Assembly (NCBI GenBank): GCA_946481615.1 | Contig: CAMLOR010000049.1 | Location: 1-18,335 of the forward strand | Source of the DNA: an uncultured Aquimonas sp. | GTDB taxonomy: Bacteria; Pseudomonadota; Gammaproteobacteria; Xanthomonadales; Xanthomonadaceae | DNA length: 18,335 nt | Reading direction: 5' to 3' | In this document: positions 1 to 7,592 of the stretch, in pieces | How positions within the stretch are numbered: the stretch's first letter is position 1 | Layout: each line of letters begins with the position of its first letter | Made by a program: the position numbers and the translations under genes | The notes under the pieces: generated by a model | The model's database searches: none | What the model saw: only the letters and a program-made list of their open reading frames with translations | Told to the model about the DNA's origin: nothing

Positions 1-1
1 G

Positions 2-643
2 TTCCACGAATTCGGCCACGGCCTGCACCACCTGCTCACCGAGATCGGCTGGCCCAGCATCGGCGGCATCAGCGGCGTGGAGTGGGATGCGGTCGAACTG
101 CCCAGCCAGTTCATGGAGAACTACGGCTGGCAGCGTGCGGCGCTCGATCTGTTCGCGCGCCACTGGAAGTCGTCCGAGCCGCTGCCGCAGGCGCTGTTCG
201 ACAAGATGCTGGCCGCGCGGCACTTCCATGCCGGCCTGTTCCTGGTGCGGCAGCTCGAATTCGCGCTGTTCGATTTCCGCGTGCATCTGGAATACGACGC
301 GGCGCGCGGCGCGCGCACGCTGGACATCCTCGACGAGGTGCGGCGCGAGGTCGCCGCCATCGTGCCGCCGGCGTGGCATCGTTTCCCGCAATCGTTCACG
401 CACATCTTCGCGGGCGGTTACGCCGCGGGCTATTACAGCTATCTGTGGGCCGAGGTGCTGAGCGCGGATGCGTTCGCCGCCTTCGAAGAGGCCGGCTTGT
501 TCGACGAGGAGACCGGCAAGCGCTACCGGCGCGAGATCCTCGCAGTGGGCGGTTCGCGGCCGGCGCTGGAGAGTTTCGTGGCGTTCCGCGGCCGCGAGCC
601 TTCGACCGACGCGCTGCTCAAGAGCTACGGCCTGGCCGCCTGA
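2..643 (+). CDS. prlC: Oligopeptidase A (M3 family zinc peptidase), C-terminal part
   Basis: C-terminal 213 residues of a thimet-type M3 oligopeptidase; the start lies outside the window. In the family, the cytoplasmic enzyme degrades short peptides, including cleaved signal peptides, with one catalytic zinc. The fragment opens directly in the zinc site: FHEFGHGLHHLL carries HExxH (residues 2-6 of the fragment), and the downstream family segments GVEWDAVELPSQFMENY, RQLEFALFDFR and HIFAGGYAAGYYSYLWAEV are all present. The third zinc ligand (a Glu after HExxH) falls in the VEWDAVELPSQF region. From memory the sequence tracks E. coli OpdA/PrlC closely to the C-terminus, so I prefer this over Dcp. 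The frame is open from the first complete codon and ends with TGA at 641-643. The next gene begins 1 nt later, which suggests translational coupling. Confidence 0.95.
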   Translation, partial: FHEFGHGLHHLLTEIGWPSIGGISGVEWDAVELPSQFMENYGWQRAALDLFARHWKSSEPLPQALFDKMLAARHFHAGLFLVRQLEFALFDFRVHLEYDAARGARTLDILDEVRREVAAIVPPAWHRFPQSFTHIFAGGYAAGYYSYLWAEVLSADAFAAFEEAGLFDEETGKRYRREILAVGGSRPALESFVAFRGREPSTDALLKSYGLAA

Positions 644-644
644 G

Positions 645-2075
645 GTGGCGGGGAAGCGCACGCTGCCGCTGATCATCGCGACGGCGCTCTTCATCGAAAA
701 CATGGATTCGAGCGCGATCGCCACCTCGCTGCCGGCGATCGCGCAGGACCTGGGCACCGAGCCGATCGCGCTCAAGCTTGCGCTCACCACCTATCTGCTC
801 GCGCTCGCCGTGTTCATTCCGGTGAGCGGGTGGATCGGCGATCGTTTCGGCGCGCGCAACACCTTCGTCTGTGCCATCGCAGTGTTCCTCCTCGGCTCGC
901 TGGCCTGCGCCGCCAGCGGCTCGCTCGAAACCCTGGTGGCCGCGCGCTTCGTGCAGGGCATGGGCGGGGCGCTGATGGTGCCGGTGGGGCGCATCGTCCT
1001 GCTGCGCACGATCCCCAAGGCCGAACTGGTGCATGCTCTGAGCTGGCTCACGGTGCCCGCGCTGATCGCGCCCATCATCGGGCCGGGCATCGGCGGCTTC
1101 ATCGCGACCTATTTCGACTGGCGCTGGATCTTCCTTATCAACCTGCCGATGGGACTCGTCGGCATCGTGCTGGGCTGGCGCTTCGTGCCGAACCTCGGGG
1201 AACCGCCGGGCAGGCTCGACCGGCTCGGGTTCCTGTTGTCGGGCGCGGGCCTGGCGCTGGCGATGTTCGGCTTCTCGACGCTCGGGCGGCAGCAGGTGTC
1301 GAACGCAATCGCCTGGGCGACGCTGATCGGCGGGCTGATCCTGCTCGGCGGCTACGTGGTGCATGCGCTGCGACATCCGAATCCGCTGCTCGACCTGCGC
1401 CTGTTCCGCTTGCCGAGTTTTCGCGCCGGCGTGCTGGGCGGCTCGGTGTTCCGCATCGGCGTGGGCGCCACGCCCTTCCTGCTGCCGCTGATGCTGCAGC
1501 TCGGCTTCGGGCTCACGCCGTTGCAGTCGGGGCTGATCACCTTCGCCTCGGCGGCCGGCGCGATGTTCATGAAGACCATCGCCTCGCGCGTGCTCAAGCG
1601 TTTCGGCTTCCGCCGCGTGCTGGTGTGGAATGCGGCGGCGGCCTCGCTCGGTCTGGCGGTGTACGGCCTGTTCACGCCGGACACGCCGCATGCGTTGATC
1701 ATCGGCGTGCTGTTGTTCGCGGGCTGCCTGCGCTCGCTGCAGTTCACCAGCATGAACGCGATCGCCTACGACGAGGTCGCGCCCGCCAAGATGGCGCAGG
1801 CCAGCAGCGTGGCCGGCATGATGCAGCAGCTTTCGCTGAGCGTGGGCGTGGCGATCGGCGGCTACGCGCTGCAGTTCGCGGCGCTCGCCACCGGACGCGA
1901 GGCGACGGCGCCGGAGAATTTCAGCTTCGCGTTCTTCATCGTGGGCGCGTTGTCCGCGCTCTCGGCCCTGCTGATGCTGCAGCTGCCGCGGCACGCCGGC
2001 GCCGAGATGGCGGGGCGTGCAGGGCCGGGCGAAGAACTCACCGAACCCAAGGCCGCGCAGCGGCCGGTGACCTGA
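645..2075 (+). CDS. MFS transporter, DHA2 (EmrB/QacA-like) multidrug-type exporter
   Basis: Inner-membrane major facilitator protein, 476 residues from a GTG start at 645. The first hydrophobic helix contains ENMDSSAIATSLPAIA (about residues 18-33), the DHA2 version of the helix 1 motif. Motif A of the helix 2-3 loop is GWIGDRFGAR (62-71). The antiporter-type motif C is in helix 5, PALIAPIIGPGIGG (138-151). Further hydrophobic segments continue to about residue 460, giving 12-14 helices, and the tail is short and polar. The family uses the proton gradient to expel drugs or other small hydrophobic compounds; the real substrate cannot be read here. An open frame extends upstream to 468, but that part lies inside prlC and gives an Arg/Ser-rich translation. 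GTG 645, just after the prlC stop and preceded by TGAG, is the sensible start. The next internal ATG (702) lies inside helix 1. Confidence 0.9.
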   Translation: MAGKRTLPLIIATALFIENMDSSAIATSLPAIAQDLGTEPIALKLALTTYLLALAVFIPVSGWIGDRFGARNTFVCAIAVFLLGSLACAASGSLETLVAARFVQGMGGALMVPVGRIVLLRTIPKAELVHALSWLTVPALIAPIIGPGIGGFIATYFDWRWIFLINLPMGLVGIVLGWRFVPNLGEPPGRLDRLGFLLSGAGLALAMFGFSTLGRQQVSNAIAWATLIGGLILLGGYVVHALRHPNPLLDLRLFRLPSFRAGVLGGSVFRIGVGATPFLLPLMLQLGFGLTPLQSGLITFASAAGAMFMKTIASRVLKRFGFRRVLVWNAAAASLGLAVYGLFTPDTPHALIIGVLLFAGCLRSLQFTSMNAIAYDEVAPAKMAQASSVAGMMQQLSLSVGVAIGGYALQFAALATGREATAPENFSFAFFIVGALSALSALLMLQLPRHAGAEMAGRAGPGEELTEPKAAQRPVT

Positions 2076-2092
2076 CGCGAGGAGGCGAGGCC

Positions 2093-2494
2093 ATGTGCAA
2101 GACCCTCAAGTTCAAGGTGCGTTTCCCCGCGCCGCCGCAGACGATCTACGAGCTGCTCGCCGATTCCGGCAAGCGCACGGCGATGACCGGCCGCAAGGCG
2201 ACCATCAGCACGGAGGTGGGCGGGGCGTTCTCGGCCGATGCCGGCACGGTGCGCGGCATCAACGTCGACCTCGTGCCCTGCAAGCGCATCGTGCAGGCGT
2301 GGCGGCGCGAGGACTTTCCCGAAGGCGTCTATTCGATGGCGGCCTTCGTGCTCACGCCCACGCCGCAGGGCGGCACGGAACTCGTGCTCACGCATCGCGG
2401 CGTGCCGAAGGCGCTGCTGGACAGCGTCGAGGCCGCCTGGAAGGAAAACTACTGGGCGCCGATGAAGGCTTGGCTGGCGCGCCCGCTCAGCTGA
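2093..2494 (+). CDS. Small SRPBCC / AHSA1-like domain protein
   Basis: A 133-residue protein with the pattern of the SRPBCC (START/Bet v1-like) fold of the AHSA1 family: an N-terminal strand [19 protein letters not shown], the strand pair [19 protein letters not shown], the segment [16 protein letters not shown], then [19 protein letters not shown] and a C-terminal helix ending in [19 protein letters not shown]. Members bind hydrophobic ligands or assist partner proteins; the ligand cannot be predicted. The start is well supported by a strong Shine-Dalgarno GAGGAGG at 2079-2085, 7 nt before ATG. It lies 17 nt after the MFS stop, so it is probably co-transcribed with that exporter. Its last 8 nt overlap the 3' end of ltaE on the other strand. 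Confidence 0.8.
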   Translation: MCKTLKFKVRFPAPPQTIYELLADSGKRTAMTGRKATISTEVGGAFSADAGTVRGINVDLVPCKRIVQAWRREDFPEGVYSMAAFVLTPTPQGGTELVLTHRGVPKALLDSVEAAWKENYWAPMKAWLARPLS

Positions 2495-3500
2495 AGAACG
2501 CCTCGAACACGCCGATCGTGCGATCGATCATGGCGTCGTCGATGTCGAGATGGGTGACCATCCGGATCGTCGGCAGGTAGCCGATCGACATGCGCAGCCC
2601 GGCGGCGTCGACATGCGCCTTGAAGCTCGAAAGCCGGTCGACCGACACTTCGATGAAAACCATGTTGGTGTGCTGGCCGGCGACGGCGAGGCCGGGCAGG
2701 CCGCGCAATCGTTCTGCGAGCCGCGCCGCGCGTGCGTGATCGTCGGCGAGCCGCGCGACATGATGATCGAGCGCGTGCAGGCAGGCAGCCGCGAGCATGC
2801 CGGCCTGGCGCCAGCCGCCGCCCGCCACCTTGCGCCAACGTCGCGCGCGTTCGATGAGTTCGCGCTTGCCCACGAGCACCGAGCCCACCGGCGCGCCCAG
2901 GCCTTTCGACAGGCACACCGAAACGCTGTCGAAGTGCTTCGCGACCTCGCGCGCCGCCACGCCGCAGGCCACCGCGGCGTTGTACAGGCGCGCGCCGTCC
3001 AGGTGCAGCGCCAGCCGGTTCGCATCGCAGAACGAGCGCGCATCCGCCAGGTAGTCGAGCGGCAGCGGCCGTCCGTGCCATGTGTTCTCCAGGCACAGCA
3101 GCCGGCTGCGCGCGAAATGCGGATCGACGGGTTTGATCGCGCGCTGCACGGCCTCCAGCGGCAGCGTGCCGTCGGGCGCATGCGGGATCGGCTGCGGCTG
3201 GATCGAGCCCAGCACCGCGGCGCCGCCGCCCTCGTACTTGTAGGTGTGCGCTTCCATGCCGACGAGATACTCGTCGCCGCGTTCGCAGTGCGACATCAGC
3301 GCCAGCAGGTTGGACTGCGTGCCCGAAGGGACGAACAGTCCGGCCTCGAAGCCGAGATCGGCCGCGAGTCGCGCCTGCAGCGCGTTGACGGTGGGATCTT
3401 CCCCGTACACGTCGTCGCCCACGTCGGCGTCGAGCATGGCCGCACGCATGGCGGCGGTGGGGCGGGTGACGGTATCGGAGCGAAGGTCGATGAATTCCAT
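2487..3500 (-). CDS. ltaE: Low-specificity L-threonine aldolase
   Basis: Cytoplasmic PLP enzyme of 337 residues that cleaves L-threonine or L-allo-threonine to glycine and acetaldehyde. Family hallmarks are visible throughout: the N-terminal [34 protein letters not shown]; the phosphate-binding region [11 protein letters not shown] (58-68); the active-site His in [12 protein letters not shown] (H84); [12 protein letters not shown] (166-177) with the cofactor-contacting Asp; and the Schiff-base lysine K199 in [18 protein letters not shown]. The length matches the E. coli enzyme. The start is fixed by the conserved [10 protein letters not shown] beginning. There is no good Shine-Dalgarno, but a -10-like TAAGAT sits 6 nt upstream of ATG, so the message may be leaderless. 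It is convergent with the SRPBCC gene (8 nt overlap) and divergent from the M35 protease. Confidence 0.95.
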   Translation of the reverse strand: MEFIDLRSDTVTRPTAAMRAAMLDADVGDDVYGEDPTVNALQARLAADLGFEAGLFVPSGTQSNLLALMSHCERGDEYLVGMEAHTYKYEGGGAAVLGSIQPQPIPHAPDGTLPLEAVQRAIKPVDPHFARSRLLCLENTWHGRPLPLDYLADARSFCDANRLALHLDGARLYNAAVACGVAAREVAKHFDSVSVCLSKGLGAPVGSVLVGKRELIERARRWRKVAGGGWRQAGMLAAACLHALDHHVARLADDHARAARLAERLRGLPGLAVAGQHTNMVFIEVSVDRLSSFKAHVDAAGLRMSIGYLPTIRMVTHLDIDDAMIDRTIGVFEAFFS

Positions 3501-3506
3501 GCGCCT

Positions 3507-3512
3507 ATCTTA
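3507..3512 (-). promoter_or_regulatory. Putative -10 box of ltaE (leaderless)
   Basis: On the minus strand the hexamer TAAGAT (5 of 6 to TATAAT) is followed by AGGCGC and then the ltaE ATG. Initiation 7 nt downstream of the box would fall on the A of the start codon. The -35 region about 17-18 nt upstream reads TGCAAA/GCAAAC, a weak match to TTGACA. Confidence 0.4.
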
Positions 3513-3535
3513 GGCTCGACGACAAGATTGTTTGC

Positions 3536-3548
3536 ATGGCGTTGCCAT
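3536..3548. promoter_or_regulatory. Short inverted repeat between ltaE and the M35 protease gene
   Basis: ATGGC-GTT-GCCAT is a perfect 5-bp dyad in the 132-nt divergent intergenic region (3501-3632). It lies upstream of both genes, near the expected -35 zone of ltaE. It could be an operator half-site pair, but a dyad this short can also arise by chance. Confidence 0.2.
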
Positions 3549-3632
3549 ATTTCTTGCGCCGAAACGGTGCGCTGGCTGGTGCCGCGGCGGTTCCGCTGTC
3601 GGCCACGCGTCGTGGCAGCACGGGAAATCCGC

Positions 3633-4652
3633 ATGAAAAGGAATGCAGTTCTGATGGCATTGATCTGGACTTCGGCGGCAGGAGCGTTCGAGCCCGCGAA
3701 CATCGAGGTGACGATCGAACCCTCGATCGCGGGGCACGTCATTTTCACGCTATCGAATCCTTCCGATGGCGGTGCCGCGGTGCCGGCCACCTGGGCAGGC
3801 GGCCGCAGGCTGGCGACCGATCTGTTCACGGTGACCGATCCTGCCGGGCGAACCCTGCCGTACGTGGGGGCGCTGGTGGAACCCTCGGGTGACGAAGAGA
3901 TCGTCCTGGCGCCCGGAGAAACGCGCTCGTTCGATATCGACCTCGCGGCGGCCTACCCGAGCCGGATGTCCGGCCTGCATCGCGTGCTCGGGCCAAGCGA
4001 TGCGCAAGCAGAGATATGGTTCGACATCCCCGGCGAATGCGACGAAGGTTGCGGCGAAGTAGGCGACGAGGAAATCGTCGAGCCGTTCGAACCATTCAAG
4101 GGTTGCAAGCTTCAGCAAACCAATCGCTGGAACAGCGAGATCGTGCCGTGGGCGACGCTCCTGGCGACACTCTCGCGCACCCACCTGGAAGGTGACACCA
4201 GCGATCCGCTGAAGTTGCGCAACGCATTCTGGTTCGGTTCGGCCTCCAGCGCCATTCGTGCACATGACATCATGAGCGAAGTGGAAACCCGCTTGAGGAA
4301 TCCGGAAAGCATCGCCTATTCGTGCGGACAGTGCCCGGCCGAGTGGCAATCATGGGCTACGGCATTCGTCATGAGCGGTGACTCGGATCGCATCTACTTG
4401 TGTCCATTGTTCTGGGAATTCGATACCTATGCGACCAAGCCGGAGTTTGCCAAGACCACAGGCCAATCGGCGATACTGATCCACGAAATCACGCATTTCG
4501 CGAACGTTGGCGGTACCACCGATGTCTCTGGAGGGTACGGTTACAAGGGCGCCAGCAAGTACGCCGCGGCGCATCCCCAGAGCGCCTACCGCAACGCCGA
4601 AAACTACGAAATGCACGCGCAGAACAATCCCTGCCTGGGGTGCGTGCCGTGA
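3633..4652 (+). CDS. Secreted M35-type (aspzincin) metalloprotease
   Basis: A 339-residue exported zinc endopeptidase. The N-terminus MKRNAVLMALIWTSAAGAFE is a signal peptide with probable cleavage after AGA (about residue 18). Residues 22-130 form a beta-rich domain (IEVTIEPSIAGHVIFTLSNPS, DPAGRTLPYVG, LAPGETRSFDIDL) like the N-terminal part of deuterolysin-type proteins. The catalytic domain (about 160-339) contains HEITH (284-288) followed by GGTTD (293-297), that is HExxH plus the GTxxD-type aspartate ligand of the aspzincin clan, then GYGYKGA and a C-terminal NAENYEMHAQN. Cys158, 231, 234, 257, 334 and 337 could form disulfides. In the family, fungal deuterolysin, Grifola peptidyl-Lys endopeptidase and Aeromonas AsaP1 are relatives. 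Codon use is less GC-biased than the neighbours. A second ATG at 3654 would shorten the signal peptide, so 3633 is preferred. Only a weak GGGA precedes it. Confidence 0.85.
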   Translation: MKRNAVLMALIWTSAAGAFEPANIEVTIEPSIAGHVIFTLSNPSDGGAAVPATWAGGRRLATDLFTVTDPAGRTLPYVGALVEPSGDEEIVLAPGETRSFDIDLAAAYPSRMSGLHRVLGPSDAQAEIWFDIPGECDEGCGEVGDEEIVEPFEPFKGCKLQQTNRWNSEIVPWATLLATLSRTHLEGDTSDPLKLRNAFWFGSASSAIRAHDIMSEVETRLRNPESIAYSCGQCPAEWQSWATAFVMSGDSDRIYLCPLFWEFDTYATKPEFAKTTGQSAILIHEITHFANVGGTTDVSGGYGYKGASKYAAAHPQSAYRNAENYEMHAQNNPCLGCVP

Positions 4653-4660
4653 ACCACGCC

Positions 4661-4688
4661 GGGCGGCCGCTACAATGGGTGGCCGCCC
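4661..4688. repeat. Inverted repeat enclosing a -10-like box upstream of the glycosyltransferase gene
   Basis: Perfect 8-bp arms GGGCGGCC (4661-4668) and GGCCGCCC (4681-4688) are separated by 12 nt that contain TACAAT (4671-4676). It lies in the 51-nt gap between the M35 stop and the glycosyltransferase start. As RNA it would be a strong hairpin ending the M35 message, though no T-run follows. As DNA it is placed like an operator over a promoter. Confidence 0.45.
4671..4676 (+). promoter_or_regulatory. Putative -10 box for the glycosyltransferase-xthA unit
   Basis: TACAAT (5 of 6 to consensus) predicts a start near 4683, about 21 nt before the glycosyltransferase ATG at 4704. No Shine-Dalgarno is visible in that leader. 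The region at 4648-4654 (CGTGAAC) is at best a poor -35. Confidence 0.35.
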
Positions 4689-4703
4689 GCCACTTCCCGC
4701 GCC

Positions 4704-5540
4704 ATGCCGAAAACGACCGTGATGTTCGCCACCTACAACGAGCCGCAATGGCTTGAATGGGTGTTGTGGGGCTATGCCACGCAGACCGAGAAGGATTTCG
4801 AGGTGCTCGTGGTGGACGATGGCTCGCGGGAGGAGACGCGGGCCGTGATCGACCGGGTGCGGCCGCAGCTGCCATACCGCTTGCGCCACTTCTGGCAGCC
4901 CGACGAGGGCTACCAGAAGTGCAAGGGCATGAACCGGGGCATCCTGCTGGCCGAGAGCGATTACCTGATCTTCACCGACGGCGATTGCATCCCGCATCCG
5001 GAGTTCGTCGCGCGCCACCTGCAGCTGCGCGAGCGCGGGCGCTATCTCACCGGCGGCTATTCCAAGCTGCCGCTGGAACTTTCGCACCGGATCACCCGGG
5101 ACGACATCCTGGCCGGCCGCGCCACCGACTACGACTGGCTTAAGGCCAATGGCCTGGAGCGCCACACGCTCAAGCTGCGCGTGAAGAACGAGACCCTGCG
5201 CTCGCTGCTCAACACGCTGACGCCGGTGAAGCCGCGCCTGCACGGCCACAATGCCTCGGTGTGGAAGGACTACGTCGTCAGGGTGAACGGTTGGGACGAG
5301 CGCATGCAATACGGCGGGCAGGATCTCGAACTGGGCGAGCGGCTCACCAACCTCGGCATCACCGGCAAGACCATCCGCTATTCCGCGATCTGCGTGCACC
5401 TGGAACACAAGCGCGGCTACATGAAACCGGAGATGCGGCAGAAGAACGATCTTATCCGCGCCGAAACGCGCGGCAAGAAGCTGACCTACACGCCGCACGG
5501 GATCGACAAGCACCTCGACGAACACAACCGGGCCGACTGA
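4704..5540 (+). CDS. Family 2 glycosyltransferase (GT-A fold, with galactosyltransferase-type C-terminal segment)
   Basis: A 278-residue GT-A glycosyltransferase. The N-terminal part has TTVMFATYNEPQWLEWVL (4-21), FEVLVVDDGSREETRAVI (32-49) and the metal/nucleotide-sugar DxD motif in YLIFTDGDCIPHPEFV (87-102, DGD at 92-94). The C-terminal part has HNASVWKDYVVRVNGWDER (182-200) and MQYGGQDLELGERLTNLG (201-218), which resembles the C-terminal domain of galactosyl/GalNAc transferases and chondroitin-polymerase-like GT2 enzymes. There is no transmembrane segment, so it is probably a cytosolic or membrane-associated enzyme that adds a sugar to a surface glycan. Donor and acceptor are unknown, and no other polysaccharide gene is nearby. 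xthA begins 1 nt after its stop, so the two are co-transcribed. Confidence 0.85.
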   Translation: MPKTTVMFATYNEPQWLEWVLWGYATQTEKDFEVLVVDDGSREETRAVIDRVRPQLPYRLRHFWQPDEGYQKCKGMNRGILLAESDYLIFTDGDCIPHPEFVARHLQLRERGRYLTGGYSKLPLELSHRITRDDILAGRATDYDWLKANGLERHTLKLRVKNETLRSLLNTLTPVKPRLHGHNASVWKDYVVRVNGWDERMQYGGQDLELGERLTNLGITGKTIRYSAICVHLEHKRGYMKPEMRQKNDLIRAETRGKKLTYTPHGIDKHLDEHNRAD

Positions 5541-5541
5541 C

Positions 5542-6309
5542 ATGCGCATCGCCAGCTGGAACGTCAACTCCCTCAATGTGCGCATGCCGCACCTGGAAGA
5601 GTGGCTGAAGGCGCGTGCGCCGGAGGTCGTCGCGCTGCAGGAAACCAAGCTCGAAGACAGCAAATTCCCGCAGCAGGTGCTGGCGGATGCGGGCTGGCAC
5701 AGCGTGTTCGCCGGCCAGAAGACCTACAACGGCGTGGCGCTGCTCTCGCGCGAGCCGGCCACCGATCTGTGCGTGGGCATCCGCGGTTTCGAGGACGAAC
5801 AGAAGCGCGTGCTGGCGGCGACGGTGGGCGGCGTGCGCATCGTCGATCTCTACGTGGTGAACGGCCAGGCGGTGGGCAGCGAGAAGTACGACTACAAGCT
5901 GCGCTGGCTGCGCGCCTGCCGTGAATGGCTGACGGAGGAGCGCGAACGGTATCCGGAGATGGTCGTGCTCGGCGATTTCAACATCGCGCCCGACGACCGC
6001 GACGTGCACGACCCGGCGATCTGGAACGAGGAGTCCATCCACAGCTCCACCGGCGAGCGTGCGGCGCTGCGCGAGCTGATGTCGATCGGCCTGCACGACA
6101 GCTTCCGGCTGCACAGCGCGGATGCGGGGCAGTACTCGTGGTGGGATTACCGCGCCGGCGCGTTCCGCCGCAACCACGGCCTGCGCATCGACCTGGTGCT
6201 GGTGAGCGATGCGCTGCGTTCGCGCTGCCGCGCCAGCGTGATCGATCGCGAGCCCCGCACATGGGAGCGGCCGAGCGATCATGCACCGGTGTGGGTGGAG
6301 CTGGATTGA
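5542..6309 (+). CDS. xthA: Exodeoxyribonuclease III
   Basis: A 255-residue Mg-dependent AP endonuclease and 3'-to-5' exonuclease acting in base excision repair. The whole endonuclease/exonuclease/phosphatase motif set is visible: ASWNVNSLN (4-12, Asn7), ALQETKLED (31-39, catalytic Glu34), the Tyr/Asn region VNGQAVGSEKYDYKLRWL, VVLGDFNIAPDDRDVHDP (141-158, Asp145 and Asn147), LRIDLVLVS (214-222) and SDHAPVWVEL (245-254, Asp246-His247). It is slightly shorter than E. coli ExoIII. The ATG comes 1 nt after the glycosyltransferase stop and has no strong Shine-Dalgarno, so it is probably translationally coupled. It converges on the metzincin gene with a 3-nt gap. Confidence 0.95.
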   Translation: MRIASWNVNSLNVRMPHLEEWLKARAPEVVALQETKLEDSKFPQQVLADAGWHSVFAGQKTYNGVALLSREPATDLCVGIRGFEDEQKRVLAATVGGVRIVDLYVVNGQAVGSEKYDYKLRWLRACREWLTEERERYPEMVVLGDFNIAPDDRDVHDPAIWNEESIHSSTGERAALRELMSIGLHDSFRLHSADAGQYSWWDYRAGAFRRNHGLRIDLVLVSDALRSRCRASVIDREPRTWERPSDHAPVWVELD

Positions 6310-6312
6310 GCC

Positions 6313-7587
6313 TCAGTGTTGGCCGGGCGCCGGCGCGCCCGCGCAACCGGTCTCGCGCTTGATGCCCTTGAGCTTGCCGGCCGCGTCCTGCGTGCCCTGC
6401 AGCGTGACGTTGGCCCAGTCGTCGAAATCCTCGATCTGGCTCAGGTCGCTGCCGCCGCAGCTCGCCGCGTAACCGGGATTGATGTCGACGGCGATGCCGG
6501 ATTCGACGTTGCCGTTGGCGTTCCAGTCGATGGCCGGCCCGCCGCACACGCCTTGCATCTCGTCGATCTGCGACTCGTCGATGACGACGCGGTCGCCGCG
6601 CGAATAGCCGTCGGTGCGGCCGTCGCCGCTGGCGTTGCAGGTCGCGTCCAGACCGTTGAACTGGTAGCGGTAGTTCATCAGCGAGTTGTAGTTCGGCTTG
6701 CCGTTGCAGGCTTCGAAGCCGCCGTGATCGAGGCCGAGGTTGTGTCCCAGCTCGTGCAGCACGGTGCGCGTCACGTTGGATTCGCCGATCGAGCAGTTGA
6801 GCGTGACGAGGGCGTCGTCGCCGACGATCTCGCCGTAGCCCGAGCTGTCGGAACCGCCGTTGTAGCGATGCGCCAGCAGCACGTAGTGGAAGTAGCCCAC
6901 GCGGCGCGCGTCGTGGTTCGTGTCGCGGATTTCATGATAGGTGCCGTCGAAGGAACCCGGCAGCACGGCGCTGTGGCCCGCGATCACATTGCCGCCCGAA
7001 AGCGCGCCGCCCTGGCCCGCATCCTGGATCACGTTGATGCCGGTGCTGCCGTCGGGATTCTGCACGGGGGCGGCGGCGTAGGTGGCGCGCACGCGTTCGA
7101 GCACGGCATCGTTGGGCTTGTGGCTGTGAGCGGCGCATTCCTCGGCATCGTCGAACCAGTCGTATTCCACCAGCAGATCGCGGCGCAGCGGATTCACGCC
7201 CAGCGCCGGAAGGTCGAGGCCGTCGATGGTGCCGAGCAACTCTTCGCCGTCCTTCAGGCCGTCGCGATCGGTGTCGGCGTGATTCGGATCGGTGCCGGTG
7301 TCGGTGATGTCGACGAAGGTGCCGGTGTTGGTTTCGGCGCAGTCGGGCAGCGTGTCGCCGTCGGTGTCGGCGTTGCAGTCGGCGTTGCCATCGCCGCCGT
7401 CCTCGAAGCCGCCGCTGAAGATGCCGTCGGCGCCCAGCGATTTGATCGCGGAAGGAGAATCGCCCAGTGCCTGCAGTTTCGCCTGCCGATCGAGGAAGGC
7501 CTGCATGGCCGGCGAAGGCGCGGCGCCCGTGGCCGTGCCGCCGATCGCCAGCGAAAGCAGCAGAAGTGGAACCACCGGGCGACGCAT
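6313..7587 (-). CDS. Secreted metzincin-type zinc metalloprotease with calcium-binding-type repeats
   Basis: A 424-residue exported protein. Signal peptide: MRRPVVPLLLLSLAIGGTATGAA. Residues 54-61 read DGIFSGGF(E), a motif like the IFxxGFE element I recall from Xanthomonadales secreted proteins. Residues 64-116 hold Asp-rich segments, DCNADTDGDTLPDCAE and DPNHADTDRDGLKDGEE, of the thrombospondin type 3 / DxDxDG calcium-binding kind. The catalytic domain contains HELGHNLGLDHGG (278-290), the metzincin HExxHxxGxxH zinc site, with the Met-turn SLMNYRY (Met304) downstream. Eight or so cysteines suggest disulfides outside the cytoplasm. The family could be M43-like or an unassigned metzincin; substrate unknown. 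ATG 7587 follows a good GGAGGGG Shine-Dalgarno (7593-7599) that is buried in a hairpin. Confidence 0.88.
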   Translation of the reverse strand: MRRPVVPLLLLSLAIGGTATGAAPSPAMQAFLDRQAKLQALGDSPSAIKSLGADGIFSGGFEDGGDGNADCNADTDGDTLPDCAETNTGTFVDITDTGTDPNHADTDRDGLKDGEELLGTIDGLDLPALGVNPLRRDLLVEYDWFDDAEECAAHSHKPNDAVLERVRATYAAAPVQNPDGSTGINVIQDAGQGGALSGGNVIAGHSAVLPGSFDGTYHEIRDTNHDARRVGYFHYVLLAHRYNGGSDSSGYGEIVGDDALVTLNCSIGESNVTRTVLHELGHNLGLDHGGFEACNGKPNYNSLMNYRYQFNGLDATCNASGDGRTDGYSRGDRVVIDESQIDEMQGVCGGPAIDWNANGNVESGIAVDINPGYAASCGGSDLSQIEDFDDWANVTLQGTQDAAGKLKGIKRETGCAGAPAPGQH

Positions 7588-7592
7588 TCGGA

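Noticed and set aside
468..644. Longer N-terminus for the MFS transporter
   Set aside because: This stretch overlaps the conserved C-terminus of PrlC in another frame and encodes an Arg/Ser-rich peptide; GTG 645 is a better start.
618..1994. A 458-codon minus-strand open frame opposite the MFS transporter
   Set aside because: Composed mostly of Arg, Glu, His and Gln, the usual antisense image of hydrophobic transporter codons.
2801..2850. GCC-rich tracts such as the CGCC/CAGC runs within coding regions as repeats
   Set aside because: They follow codon boundaries of Ala, Arg and Gly codons in a high-GC genome and show no fixed unit.
4350..5663. A 437-codon minus-strand open frame across the glycosyltransferase
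   Set aside because: It spans the ends of three genes whose plus-strand proteins have clear motifs; no conserved features or ribosome site.
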